From assembly GCF_001187865.1 (NCBI RefSeq), contig NZ_LGIT01000017.1, positions 124,001 to 188,000 of the forward strand: DNA of 64,000 nucleotides, in the 5' to 3' direction. Below are positions 55,137 to 64,000 of the stretch, in pieces; positions within the stretch are counted from its first letter, which is position 1, and each line of letters opens with the position of its first letter. The notes under the pieces were generated by a model. The model was not told the origin of the DNA. It searched no databases and was given only the letters and a program-made list of their open reading frames with translations. This stretch comes from Klebsiella sp. RIT-PI-d (GTDB taxonomy: Bacteria > Pseudomonadota > Gammaproteobacteria > Enterobacterales > Enterobacteriaceae). The position numbers and the translations under genes were made by a program.

Positions 55137-56122
55137 TTGCTATTAACAATCATTTTGATGGCGAGATTAAGCGCCGTAATGAAACTACCGACATCCGCTT
55201 TCCCGTGGCCCGCCAGTTCAAGCGCGGTACCGTGGTCAACGGAAGTTCGAATAAAGGGTAGGCCAAGCGTAATATTAACGCCGCGCCCAAAGCCCTGGTA
55301 TTTTAGCACGGGCAGACCCTGATCGTGGTACATCGCCAGCACCGCATCTGCATTATCAAGGTATTTTGGCTGAAATAACGTGTCAGCCGGCAGTGGCCCG
55401 CTCAGATTCATGCCCTGCGCCCGCATTTCTTCCAGTACCGGGATCAACACGTCGATCTCTTCAGTACCCATATGACCGCCTTCCCCGGCATGCGGGTTCA
55501 GGCCACACACCAGGATGTGCGGCTTCGCAATGCCAAACTTATGTTGTAAGTCGCTATGCAAAATTGCAATGACATCACGCAGCAGATCCGGGGTGATTGC
55601 ATCGGCCACATCGCGCAGCGGCAGATGCGTCGTTGCCAGCGCCACGCGCAGTTCTTCAGTGGCCAGCATCATCACGACTTTGGGTGCCTGGGCGCGCGCT
55701 TCGAAAAATTCCGTGTGCCCGGTGAAGGGAAGGCCGGCATCGTTGATCGCGCCCTTATGTACGGGGCCGGTGATCAGCGCGGCAAATTCACCGCTCAGAC
55801 AGCCATCGCAGGCGCGTGCGAGCGTCTCTACTACATAATGCCCATTTTCCACACTAAGTTGCCCGGCGATCGCGGGGGCGCGCAGTGGGACAGGTAATAA
55901 CGTCAGGGTTCCGGCGCGTTGCGGGCGCGCAGGTTGCAAGGGCGACCACGGGAGCAGAGAAAGCGGCAGACCGAGCATCGCTGCCCGGTCTGTTAACAGT
56001 GTCGCATCGGCGCAAACAACCAGTTCAACGGGCCATTCGCGCTGCGCAAGCTGGACGACAAGATCGGGACCAATCCCGGCAGGTTCGCCGGGAGTGATTA
56101 CCACGCGGTGAATAGGCGCCAT
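55133..56122 (-). CDS. pdxA: 4-hydroxythreonine-4-phosphate dehydrogenase
   Basis: 329 residues. Vitamin B6 synthesis step giving the PdxJ substrate. Motifs: [15 protein letters not shown] (~10-24), [22 protein letters not shown] with metal-binding His, and [12 protein letters not shown]. Its start overlaps the surA stop by one base. Confidence 0.97.
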   Translation of the reverse strand: MAPIHRVVITPGEPAGIGPDLVVQLAQREWPVELVVCADATLLTDRAAMLGLPLSLLPWSPLQPARPQRAGTLTLLPVPLRAPAIAGQLSVENGHYVVETLARACDGCLSGEFAALITGPVHKGAINDAGLPFTGHTEFFEARAQAPKVVMMLATEELRVALATTHLPLRDVADAITPDLLRDVIAILHSDLQHKFGIAKPHILVCGLNPHAGEGGHMGTEEIDVLIPVLEEMRAQGMNLSGPLPADTLFQPKYLDNADAVLAMYHDQGLPVLKYQGFGRGVNITLGLPFIRTSVDHGTALELAGHGKADVGSFITALNLAIKMIVNSK

Positions 56123-57414
56123 TAGTTACTCAGAATTTTAACGTAAGCCGTTGCGCGCTGTTCCTGCATCCAGGTGGCCGCTTCTTCTGAGAACTTACGG
56201 TTCATTAACATCCGGTAAGCTTTATCTTTCTGCGCCGCGTCGGTTTTATCAACCTGGCGCGTATCCAGCAGTTCGATCAGGTGCCAGCCGAAAGAAGAAT
56301 GTACTGGTGCACTCATCTGGCCTTTGTTCAGTTTCATCAGCGCATCGCGGAAAGACGGATCGTACATGTTAGGCGTAGCCCAACCCAGATCGCCACCCTG
56401 ATTAGCTGAACCGGGGTCCTGAGAGAAATCTTTAGCTGCGTTGGCAAAGGTGGTTTTACCGCTTTTGATATCCGCTGCGATTTCTTCCAGTTTCACCCGA
56501 GCCTGATCGTCGGTCATGATCGGCGACGGTTTTAGCAGAATGTGACGTGCATGGGCTTCGGTCACGGAAATATTCTGATTCTGGCCGCGCATGTCGTTCA
56601 CTTTCAGGATGTGAAAGCCGACGCCTGAACGAATAGGTCCGATAATATCGCCTTTCTTCGCGGTGCTTAACGCCTGAGCGAAAAGCCCCGGCAGCTCCTG
56701 AATCCGGCCCCAGCCCATTTGCCCGCCCTGAAGCGCTTGCTGATCGGCAGAGTAGCTGATTGCCAGTTTGCCGAAGTCAGCGCCGTTACGGGCCTGTTCA
56801 ATAATGGAATTTGCCTGTTCCTGCGCGGTACTCACTTCCTCAGAAGACGGGTTTTCCGGCAGCGGCAGCAGAATATGGCTCAGGTTAAGTTCAGTGCTGG
56901 CATCGTTCTGATTGCCAATCTGTTTAGCCAGAGAATCCACTTCCTGCGGCAGTACGGTAACGCGACGACGAACTTCGTTATTGCGCACTTCAGAGATAGT
57001 CATCTCTTTGCGGATCTGGCCGCGATAAGTGCTGTAGTTCAGACCGTCGTAGGCCAGACGGCTACGCATCTGATCCAGCGTCATGTTGTTCTGCTTAGCG
57101 ATATTAGCAATGGCCTCGTCAAGCTGCTGATCGGAGATTTTCACCCCCATCTTTTGCCCCATTTGCAGGATAATTTGATCCATGATCAAACGCTCGAGAA
57201 TTTGGTGGCGCAGCGTAGCGTCATCCGGCAACTGCTGCCCGGCCTGACCCGCGTTCATCTTGACCGACTGCATCAGCCCATCGACGTCACTTTCCAGAAC
57301 GACGCCGTTGTTGACGACGGCTGCTACTTTATCGACAACCTGAGGGGCAGCGAACGCTGAATTCACCACCAGTGCGAGGGCGAAAGCAGGAAGCAGCTTT
57401 TTCCAGTTCTTCAT
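56122..57414 (-). CDS. surA: Periplasmic chaperone/peptidyl-prolyl isomerase SurA
   Basis: 430 residues: signal peptide ([16 protein letters not shown]), N-terminal chaperone domain (~21-170), two parvulin domains (~175-275, [11 protein letters not shown]...; ~285-385, [13 protein letters not shown]...) and a C-terminal helix. Escorts outer-membrane proteins such as LptD to the Bam complex. Lies 53 bp after lptD. Confidence 0.97.
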   Translation of the reverse strand: MKNWKKLLPAFALALVVNSAFAAPQVVDKVAAVVNNGVVLESDVDGLMQSVKMNAGQAGQQLPDDATLRHQILERLIMDQIILQMGQKMGVKISDQQLDEAIANIAKQNNMTLDQMRSRLAYDGLNYSTYRGQIRKEMTISEVRNNEVRRRVTVLPQEVDSLAKQIGNQNDASTELNLSHILLPLPENPSSEEVSTAQEQANSIIEQARNGADFGKLAISYSADQQALQGGQMGWGRIQELPGLFAQALSTAKKGDIIGPIRSGVGFHILKVNDMRGQNQNISVTEAHARHILLKPSPIMTDDQARVKLEEIAADIKSGKTTFANAAKDFSQDPGSANQGGDLGWATPNMYDPSFRDALMKLNKGQMSAPVHSSFGWHLIELLDTRQVDKTDAAQKDKAYRMLMNRKFSEEAATWMQEQRATAYVKILSN

Positions 57415-57467
57415 ACATTTTCCATTTCAATTAACCGCAATGCGGAGTACATGTTCAAACAACTGCA

Positions 57468-59813
57468 TTACAGAGAGCTACGGTAAGGCAAAATGTTCGA
57501 GCGCAGCATCTGCTGTGTGCCCAGACCATAGTTCGAACTCAGGCCACGCAGTTCAATATTAAAGCCGATGACGTTATCGTACACGCTTTGATCGTTTTCC
57601 CAGCCGTTAAGTTTGCGTTCATAACCGACACGGATCGCATAACAGCAAGAGTTGTACTGCACGCCCACCATCTGGTCAGCCGCTTTTTTCTCGTTAGTAT
57701 CAAAGTACCATGCGCCAACGAACGACCAACGGTCGGCAATTGGCCAGCTACCCACTGCACCGACCTGCGAGATACCTGCTTTGTATTCATCCGACGTTGC
57801 GTATGATGGCAGCGTCGCCTGAATATATTCCGGGCTGGCATAACGATAGTTCAGCTGTAACAGACGATCCTGATCGCGACGATATTCAATGCTGCTGCTG
57901 CTGGTGGCAACGTTGTCCAGACGCGTATCGTATTGCACACCGCCGCGCAGACCCCAGCGATCGGAGATACGCCAGTAGGTGTCGCCCGCCCAGACCAGAG
58001 AACCAGTCTTGTCGTCATCTTCCCACTTAATGTTAGCGTCATCACCAGTACGCGATTCGGTGAAGTAGTAGATTTGACCAACGGAAACGTTAAAACGTTC
58101 CACGGCAGCATCATCATAAATTCGCGAGGTCAGGCCGGTCGTCACCTGGTTTGCCGATGCGATACGGTCAAGACCACCATAGCTGCGGTCGCGGAACAAA
58201 CCGGTATAGTCGGATTGCAGTAGCGACGAGTCGTAGTTATTAATGCGGCTCTGGTCGCGATACGGCACGTACAGATACTGCGCGCGCGGCTCCAGCGTTT
58301 GGGTATAACCCTCGGCCAGGTGCATATCGCGCTCAAAAACCATCTTACCGTCGACTTTGAACTGCGGCATGGTACGGTTAACCGACTCATCGAGCTGATT
58401 GGTATTGTTGCGGTTATAGGTGTCCAGATTGGTCTGCTGATAATGCGTTGCCAGCAATTTGGCTTCGGTATTAATGCTTCCCCAGCCGTTAGACAGCGGC
58501 AGATTGATGGTCGGCTCCAGATGCAAACGCGTTGCTTCGGGCTGATTGCTTTCGGTATTCACGAAATGCACGGCCTGACCATAAATACGGGTATCAAACG
58601 GACCGACGTCGTTTTGATAATAGTTAAGGTCAAGCTGTGGCTCAGCGGAGTAGCTGCTATTATTTTGATCGCTAAAGACCTGGAACTGCTTGGTTGATAC
58701 CGTCGCGTCAAAATTCTGCACCGCATAGCCGAGGCTGAATTTTTGTGTCGCATAGCCGTCGGTACTGGATCCGTATTTGCTGTCAAAGTCGTTAAAATAG
58801 TTCGAGTCGCTGACTTTGGTATAGTCGACATTAAAGCGCCAGACCTGATCCATAACGCCGGCATGTTGCCAGAAGAACAACCAGCGATGGCGGCTACCCT
58901 CTTTGTCGTGATCGTCCTGATACACGTCATCTGATGGCAGATAATCCAGCTCCATCAGACCTGCTCCCGCCTGAGACAGATAGCGGAATTCGTTCTCCCA
59001 CATCACATTGCCACGACGATGCATGTAGTGCGGCGTGATGGTGGCGTCCATGTTCGGCGCAATGTTCCAGTAATACGGCAGGGTAAACTCAAAATAGTTC
59101 TTGCTGCTGTATTTGGCATTGGGGATCAAGAAACCTGAGCGGCGTTTATCACCTACCGGTAATTGCAGGTACGGGCTGTAAAAAACGGGCACCGGACCCA
59201 GTTTGAAGCGGGCATTCCAGATTTCTGCAACCTGCTCCTCACGGTCGTGGATCACTTCGCTACCGACCACGCTCCAGGTATTCGAACCCGGCAGACAGGA
59301 GGTAAACGTACCGTTTTCCAGAATGGTATAACGGTTTTCGCCACGCTGTTTCATCAGATCCGCTTTACCGCGACCCTGACGTCCCACCATCTGATAGTCA
59401 CCTTCCCAGATGTTAGTGTCTTTGGTGTTCAGGTTAGCCCAGCCTTTTGGCCCTTTCAGGATCACCTGGTTATCGTCGTAGTGCACGTTACCCAGTGCAT
59501 CAACGGTACGAACCGGTTGCGGCTGACCGGCAACCTCTTTCTGATGAAGCTGTACTTCATCAGCCTGCAGACGGCTATTGCCCTGATTAATGTCCACATT
59601 GCCGGTAAATGCTGCATCATCGGGATAATTTCCTTTGGCATGATCAGCATTAATGGTAACTGGCAATTCGTTTGGCTCGCCCTGCACCAGAGGACGGTTA
59701 TAGCTCGGCACGCCCAGCATACACTGCGAGGCGAGATCGGCGGCCATACCCTGGTGGCTATACAGGGCGCTGGCGATCATGGTGGCCAGAAGGGTGGGAA
59801 TACGTTTTTTCAT
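57468..59813 (-). CDS. lptD: LPS-assembly outer-membrane protein LptD
   Basis: 781 residues from the ATG at 59813 ([20 protein letters not shown], a signal peptide); an in-frame start at 59933 would add 40 residues ahead of the signal and is rejected. N-terminal OstA domain (~30-200, [20 protein letters not shown]), then a large beta barrel; paired cysteines near the start (ASQCMLG, FTSCLPG) and end (SCCYAIR) form the disulfides needed for LPS insertion with LptE. First gene of the operon. Confidence 0.97.
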   Translation of the reverse strand: MKKRIPTLLATMIASALYSHQGMAADLASQCMLGVPSYNRPLVQGEPNELPVTINADHAKGNYPDDAAFTGNVDINQGNSRLQADEVQLHQKEVAGQPQPVRTVDALGNVHYDDNQVILKGPKGWANLNTKDTNIWEGDYQMVGRQGRGKADLMKQRGENRYTILENGTFTSCLPGSNTWSVVGSEVIHDREEQVAEIWNARFKLGPVPVFYSPYLQLPVGDKRRSGFLIPNAKYSSKNYFEFTLPYYWNIAPNMDATITPHYMHRRGNVMWENEFRYLSQAGAGLMELDYLPSDDVYQDDHDKEGSRHRWLFFWQHAGVMDQVWRFNVDYTKVSDSNYFNDFDSKYGSSTDGYATQKFSLGYAVQNFDATVSTKQFQVFSDQNNSSYSAEPQLDLNYYQNDVGPFDTRIYGQAVHFVNTESNQPEATRLHLEPTINLPLSNGWGSINTEAKLLATHYQQTNLDTYNRNNTNQLDESVNRTMPQFKVDGKMVFERDMHLAEGYTQTLEPRAQYLYVPYRDQSRINNYDSSLLQSDYTGLFRDRSYGGLDRIASANQVTTGLTSRIYDDAAVERFNVSVGQIYYFTESRTGDDANIKWEDDDKTGSLVWAGDTYWRISDRWGLRGGVQYDTRLDNVATSSSSIEYRRDQDRLLQLNYRYASPEYIQATLPSYATSDEYKAGISQVGAVGSWPIADRWSFVGAWYFDTNEKKAADQMVGVQYNSCCYAIRVGYERKLNGWENDQSVYDNVIGFNIELRGLSSNYGLGTQQMLRSNILPYRSSL

Positions 59814-59996
59814 ACGTTTTATGTGTTGTTCCGTCATCAGTGGCGTAGCGACTAGCAAACGGTCAGAGACTAACTTACTCATTCGGATCGCGCTAGTCTT
59901 AATCCTGCCCGTTTCATGCCTTATGTTAGGCACGGCATAGAATGACGGGTATGATAAAACATATTTTAGTCACAGGCATGACGATTTGGGGAGTAT

Positions 59997-60809
59997 ATGC
60001 AGTATTGGGGCAAAGTGATTGGCGTAGCGGTAGCGTTAATGATGGGCGGCGGCTTCTGGGGTGCCGTGCTTGGACTACTGATAGGCCATATGTTTGACAA
60101 GGCGCGAAGCCGTCGGCTGAACTGGTTTACCAACCAGCAAGAGCGACAATCGCTGTTTTTCGCCACGACCTTTGAAGTAATGGGACACTTAACCAAATCG
60201 AAAGGAAGAGTAACAGAGGCGGATATCCACATCGCCAGCGTGTTTATGGATCGCATGAATCTTCATGGCGACTCCCGCAGCGCGGCGCAGCAGGCATTTC
60301 GCGTGGGAAAAGCCGATAACTATCCGCTACGCGAAAAAATGCGCGCTTTCCGCAGTATTTGCTTTGGTCGTGCCGATTTGATTCGGATGTTTCTGGAAAT
60401 TCAGATTCAGGCCGCCTTTGCCGACGGTCAACTGCATCCTAACGAGCGTGAAGTTTTGTACGTTATCGCTGAAGAGCTGGGAATTTCACGCACTCAGTTC
60501 GATCAGTTCCTGCGTATGATGCAGGGCGGCGCACAATTTGGTGGCGGGTACCAACAGCAGTCAGGCGGCAGCTGGCAGCAGCCGCAGCGCGGTCCGACGC
60601 TGGAAGATGCCTGCAATGTGCTGGGCGTGAAGCCCGGTGATGACGCCATGACCATCAAGCGCGCCTACCGTAAGCTGATGAGCGAGCATCATCCTGATAA
60701 GCTGGTGGCGAAAGGTCTCCCACCGGAAATGATGGAGATGGCGAAGCAGAAAGCGCAGGAGATCCAGAGCGCGTACGAACTGGTTAAAGAGCAGAAAGGA
60801 TTTAAATAA
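59997..60809 (+). CDS. djlA: Membrane-anchored DnaJ-like co-chaperone DjlA
   Basis: 270 residues: one N-terminal Gly-rich membrane segment ([18 protein letters not shown], ~15-32), which in E. coli mediates dimerisation; a TerB-like central domain; and a C-terminal J domain with HPD ([12 protein letters not shown], ~232). Works with DnaK and can induce colanic acid genes through Rcs in E. coli. Divergent from lptD. Confidence 0.96.
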   Translation: MQYWGKVIGVAVALMMGGGFWGAVLGLLIGHMFDKARSRRLNWFTNQQERQSLFFATTFEVMGHLTKSKGRVTEADIHIASVFMDRMNLHGDSRSAAQQAFRVGKADNYPLREKMRAFRSICFGRADLIRMFLEIQIQAAFADGQLHPNEREVLYVIAEELGISRTQFDQFLRMMQGGAQFGGGYQQQSGGSWQQPQRGPTLEDACNVLGVKPGDDAMTIKRAYRKLMSEHHPDKLVAKGLPPEMMEMAKQKAQEIQSAYELVKEQKGFK

Positions 60810-60812
60810 GGT

Positions 60813-60827
60813 GGGGGAGTCTCCCCC
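60813..60827. terminator. Hairpin in the convergent djlA-rluA gap
   Basis: GGGGGAG (60813-60819), one base, CTCCCCC (60821-60827), without a T tract. Convergent-gene position suggests termination; a degenerate repeat element is the alternative. Confidence 0.35.
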
Positions 60828-60868
60828 CTCACCCTCAGGCAGAGGGCAGGGGTGAGGATGATCACGAC

Positions 60869-61528
60869 TCAGAAATCAGCCGGAACCTTAAACGTCATCG
60901 GAGTACCGTATGCCGGATGGGTGATGGTCAACATCTCAGCGTGCAACAGCAGACGCGGCGCTAACGCCAGCGCTTCTGACGTCGCATAGAAACGGTCGCC
61001 GAGGATCGGATGCCCCAGCGCCAGCATATGCACGCGCAGCTGATGAGAGCGGCCAGTAATGGGCCTGAGGACCACGCGAGCGGTGTTATCTGTCGCGTAA
61101 TCTACCACCTGATATTCGGTCTGCGCCGCTTTACCGCTTTCAAAGCAGACCTTTTGCTTAGGCCGGTTGGGCCAGTCGCAAATCAGCGGCAGATCCACCA
61201 GACCCTCCGCTTTAGCCGGATGTCCCCAAATCCGGGCGACATACTGCTTTTTCGGCTCGCGCTCGCGGAACTGTCGTTTTAGCTCTCGCTCGGCGGCTTT
61301 GGTCAGCGCGACCACAATCACGCCGCTGGTGGCCATATCCAGACGATGCACGGATTCGGCCTGCGGATAGTCACGCTGAACGCGCGTCATGACGCTGTCT
61401 TTGTGTTCCTCAAGGCGTCCCGGCACGGACAACAAGCCGCTCGGCTTGTTGACCACCATGATATGATCATCCTGATACAGGATGATAAGCCAGGGCTCCT
61501 GCGGCGGATTGTAGTTTTCCATCCCCAT
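60869..61528 (-). CDS. rluA: Dual-specificity pseudouridine synthase RluA
   Basis: 219 residues. The catalytic Asp is in VHRLDMATSGVIVVA (~63); also HQLRVHMLALGHPILGD. Makes pseudouridine 746 in 23S rRNA and 32 in several tRNAs. 12 bp after rapA, probably co-transcribed. Confidence 0.97.
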   Translation of the reverse strand: MGMENYNPPQEPWLIILYQDDHIMVVNKPSGLLSVPGRLEEHKDSVMTRVQRDYPQAESVHRLDMATSGVIVVALTKAAERELKRQFREREPKKQYVARIWGHPAKAEGLVDLPLICDWPNRPKQKVCFESGKAAQTEYQVVDYATDNTARVVLRPITGRSHQLRVHMLALGHPILGDRFYATSEALALAPRLLLHAEMLTITHPAYGTPMTFKVPADF

Positions 61529-61540
61529 TCTTTGAGTCCG

Positions 61541-64000
61541 TTACTGATGCGTGACGACAATCAGACGCAGCGCATCAAGACGCCAGCCTGCCTGGGCCAG
61601 GCTTTCCATCACCTGCTGGCGATTGCTGTCAATAGCGGCCAGTTCGTCATCACGAATGTTCGGATTGACAGCTTTCAACGCTTCAAGACGCGACAGTTCA
61701 GCAGACAGCTTATCGTCGGCCTCGCTGCGGGCCGCATCCACCAGCGCGCGGGCGGCTTTTTCAATCTGCGCTTCGCCCTGTTGCAGGATAGCGTGAACAT
61801 CCTGCTGCACCGCGTTGACCAGTTTGCTGCCCGTATGGCGGTTAACGGCGCTGAGCTGGCGATTAAAGGTCTCAAATTCAACCTGGGCTGCCAGATTGGT
61901 GCCATTTTTGTCCAGCAGCATACGCACCGGCGTCGGCGGCAGGAAGCGGTTGAGCTGCAGCTGTTTCGGCGCCTGAGCTTCGACCACATAAATCAGTTCC
62001 AGCAGCAGTGTACCGACCGGCAGGGCCTTATTTTTTAGCAGCGACAGGGTGCTGCTACCGGTATCACCGGACAGGATCAGATCCAGACCGTTACGGATCA
62101 GCGGATGTTCCCAGGTAATGAACTGCGCATCTTCACGTGACAGCGCGATGTCTCGCTCGAAGGTAATGGTGCAGCCGTCTTCCGGTAGGCCAGGGAAATC
62201 CGGCACCAGCATATGATCGGACGGCGTCAGAACAATCAGGTTATCTCCGCGATCGTCCTGATTAATACCTACGATATCAAACAGGTTCATGGCGAAGGCA
62301 ATCAGGTTGGTATCGTCATCCTGCTCTTCGATGCTGGCAGCCAGCGCCTGCGCTTTTTCGCCGCCGTTGGAATGGATCTCCAGCAGGCGATCCCGGCCCT
62401 GTTCGAGCTGAGCTTTCAGCGCGTCGTGCTGGGCGCGACAGGTTTTAATCAGATCGTCGAAACCTTCGGTATTTTCCGGGGCAGCGAGATAGGTAATCAG
62501 GTCGTGATAGACCGTGTCGTAAATCGCACGCCCGGTCGGGCAGGTATGTTCAAAGGCATCAAGGCCCTCGTGATACCAGCGTACCAGTACCGATTGGGCG
62601 GTTTTCTCAAGATACGGAACGTGGATCTGGATATCGTGCGCCTGACCAATACGATCAAGACGCCCGATACGCTGTTCCAGCAGGTCCGGGTTAAACGGCA
62701 GATCGAACATCACCAGGTGGCTGGCAAACTGGAAGTTACGCCCTTCAGAACCGATTTCTGAGCACAGCAGCACCTGCGCACCGCTATCTTCCTCGCCGAA
62801 CCACGCGGCAGCGCGGTCGCGCTCGATGATCGACATACCCTCGTGGAAGACCGCCGCACGAATACCTTCTCGTTCGCGCAGGACCTGCTCCAGCTGCAGC
62901 GCAGTGGCGGCTTTGGCGCAAATCACCAGCACTTTCTGCGAGCGGTGACTGGTCAGGTAGCCCATCAGCCATTCAACACGCGGATCGAAGTTCCACCACG
63001 TACCGGTATCGCCTTCAAATTCCTGATAAATCTGCTCCGGGTATAGCATATCGCGGGCGCGATCTTCCGCGCTTTTACGGGCACCCATAATGCCAGAGAC
63101 TTTGATGGCCGTCTGATACTGGGTCGGCAACGGCAGCCGGATGGTATTGAGTTCGCGTTTCGGAAAGCCTTTCACCCCGTTACGGGTGTTACGGAACAGT
63201 ACGCGGCTGGTGCCGTGACGATCCATCAGCATGGCGACCAGCTCCTGACGGGCCGCTGGCGCACCGTCACGTTCGCTGTTTGCCGTTTGCAGCAGCGGCT
63301 CGATATCCTGCTCGCCAATCAGTTCGCCGAGCATATTGAGTTCGCTGTCGCTCAGTTTGTTGCCCGCTAAAAGAAGGGCAACCGCATCTGCGACTGGACG
63401 ATAGTTATTCTGTTCTTCAACGAATTGCGCGAAATCGTGGAAACGATCCGGGTCCAGCAGACGTAAACGGGCAAAGTGGCTTTCCATTCCCAGCTGTTCT
63501 GGCGTTGCGGTCAGTAACAGTACGCCCGGGATGCGCCCGGCAAGTTCTTCAATAGCGGTATATTCGCGGCTCGGCGCGTCTTCGCTCCACACCAGATGAT
63601 GTGCTTCATCCACGACCAGCAGATCCCATTCGGCATCGCACAGATGCTCAAGGCGTTGCTTATTGCGGCGAACAAAATCCAGCGAACAGATCACCAGTTG
63701 CTCGGTATCGAAAGGATTATCGGCATCATGCTGCGCTTCGGCATAGCGCTCATCATCAAACAGCGCGAAACGCAGATTAAAGCGGCGCAGCATTTCGACC
63801 AGCCACTGATGCTGCAATGTTTCCGGTACAACCACCAGCACACGTTCTGCGGCACCGGACAGCAGCTGTTGATGCAGGATCATCCCGGCTTCAATGGTTT
63901 TGCCCAGACCCACTTCGTCTGCCAGCAGCACGCGCGGCGCGTGGCGACGGCCGACGTCGTGAGCAATGTTAAGCTGATGCGGGATCAGGCTGGTACGCTG
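61541..64000 (-). CDS. rapA: RNA polymerase-associated Swi2/Snf2 ATPase RapA (5' truncated by window edge)
   Basis: The frame stays open to the window edge, so the N-terminus (about 150 of ~968 residues) is missing; the visible part begins [20 protein letters not shown]. Walker A in [21 protein letters not shown] box in [14 protein letters not shown], then SNF2 motifs including [10 protein letters not shown] and [17 protein letters not shown], and the RapA C-terminal domain. Releases RNA polymerase stalled after termination so it can recycle. Confidence 0.97.
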   Translation of the reverse strand, partial: QRTSLIPHQLNIAHDVGRRHAPRVLLADEVGLGKTIEAGMILHQQLLSGAAERVLVVVPETLQHQWLVEMLRRFNLRFALFDDERYAEAQHDADNPFDTEQLVICSLDFVRRNKQRLEHLCDAEWDLLVVDEAHHLVWSEDAPSREYTAIEELAGRIPGVLLLTATPEQLGMESHFARLRLLDPDRFHDFAQFVEEQNNYRPVADAVALLLAGNKLSDSELNMLGELIGEQDIEPLLQTANSERDGAPAARQELVAMLMDRHGTSRVLFRNTRNGVKGFPKRELNTIRLPLPTQYQTAIKVSGIMGARKSAEDRARDMLYPEQIYQEFEGDTGTWWNFDPRVEWLMGYLTSHRSQKVLVICAKAATALQLEQVLREREGIRAAVFHEGMSIIERDRAAAWFGEEDSGAQVLLCSEIGSEGRNFQFASHLVMFDLPFNPDLLEQRIGRLDRIGQAHDIQIHVPYLEKTAQSVLVRWYHEGLDAFEHTCPTGRAIYDTVYHDLITYLAAPENTEGFDDLIKTCRAQHDALKAQLEQGRDRLLEIHSNGGEKAQALAASIEEQDDDTNLIAFAMNLFDIVGINQDDRGDNLIVLTPSDHMLVPDFPGLPEDGCTITFERDIALSREDAQFITWEHPLIRNGLDLILSGDTGSSTLSLLKNKALPVGTLLLELIYVVEAQAPKQLQLNRFLPPTPVRMLLDKNGTNLAAQVEFETFNRQLSAVNRHTGSKLVNAVQQDVHAILQQGEAQIEKAARALVDAARSEADDKLSAELSRLEALKAVNPNIRDDELAAIDSNRQQVMESLAQAGWRLDALRLIVVTHQ

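Noticed and set aside
59814-59933. 40-codon N-terminal extension of lptD
   Set aside because: The ATG at 59813 starts [17 protein letters not shown], the known LptD signal peptide; the upstream part is not conserved in the family I remember.

Overview
The window is enterobacterial (Enterobacteriaceae, Escherichia/Salmonella/Citrobacter group). Its backbone follows the first ~60 kb of the E. coli and Salmonella chromosomes in order: thrA(partial)-thrB-thrC, yaaA, yaaJ, talB, mog, satP, dnaK-dnaJ, rpsT, ribF-ileS-lspA-fkpB-ispH, dapB, carAB, folA, then lptD-surA-pdxA-rsmA-apaGH, djlA, rluA and rapA(partial). Housekeeping proteins are close to, but visibly different from, the E. coli and S. enterica proteins I remember (for example the DnaK tail and the Mog C-terminus). 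The accessory content at dnaJ-rpsT (chitinase plus a bcf-type fimbrial operon) is what I associate with Salmonella. I do not assign a species.

Layout. 1-14.2 kb is conserved backbone, with a degenerate Rpn-type nuclease tail (7.5 kb) and an MHS-type transporter between mog and satP. 14.4-34.4 kb is one large accessory block between dnaJ and rpsT, where E. coli carries nhaA/nhaR. It holds a LysR regulator, a holin, a GH108 muramidase, a short membrane-anchored winged-helix regulator, a GH18 chitinase, a 1008-residue multidomain carbohydrate-active protein, an IprA-like regulator, a complete bcf-type chaperone-usher operon ending in a DsbA-like gene, and a second chitinase closely similar to the first. 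34.5-41 kb is backbone. At 41.0-41.8 kb, between ispH and dapB, lies a lone gene whose product looks like a eukaryotic-type RhoGAP domain. 42-47.7 kb is dapB and carAB with their control region. Between carB and folA there are two lipoprotein genes and an autotransporter; the cai/fix and kefFC genes of E. coli are absent. 52.5-64 kb is backbone.

How the genes may work together. The two chitinases and the 1008-residue protein have secreted-enzyme architecture but no Sec or Tat signal peptide. They sit beside a holin and a GH108 endolysin, which is the arrangement of holin/endolysin (type 10) export. The chitinases share a promoter-proximal 12-mer at almost the same distance from the start codon (87 and 85 bp), so they are probably co-regulated. 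The fimbrial operon between them suggests a surface-colonisation and chitin/glycan-degradation island. The RhoGAP-like gene is the most unexpected single gene. It would fit an injected effector acting on host Rho GTPases, but no secretion apparatus is in the window and the assignment rests on remote motif matching by eye.
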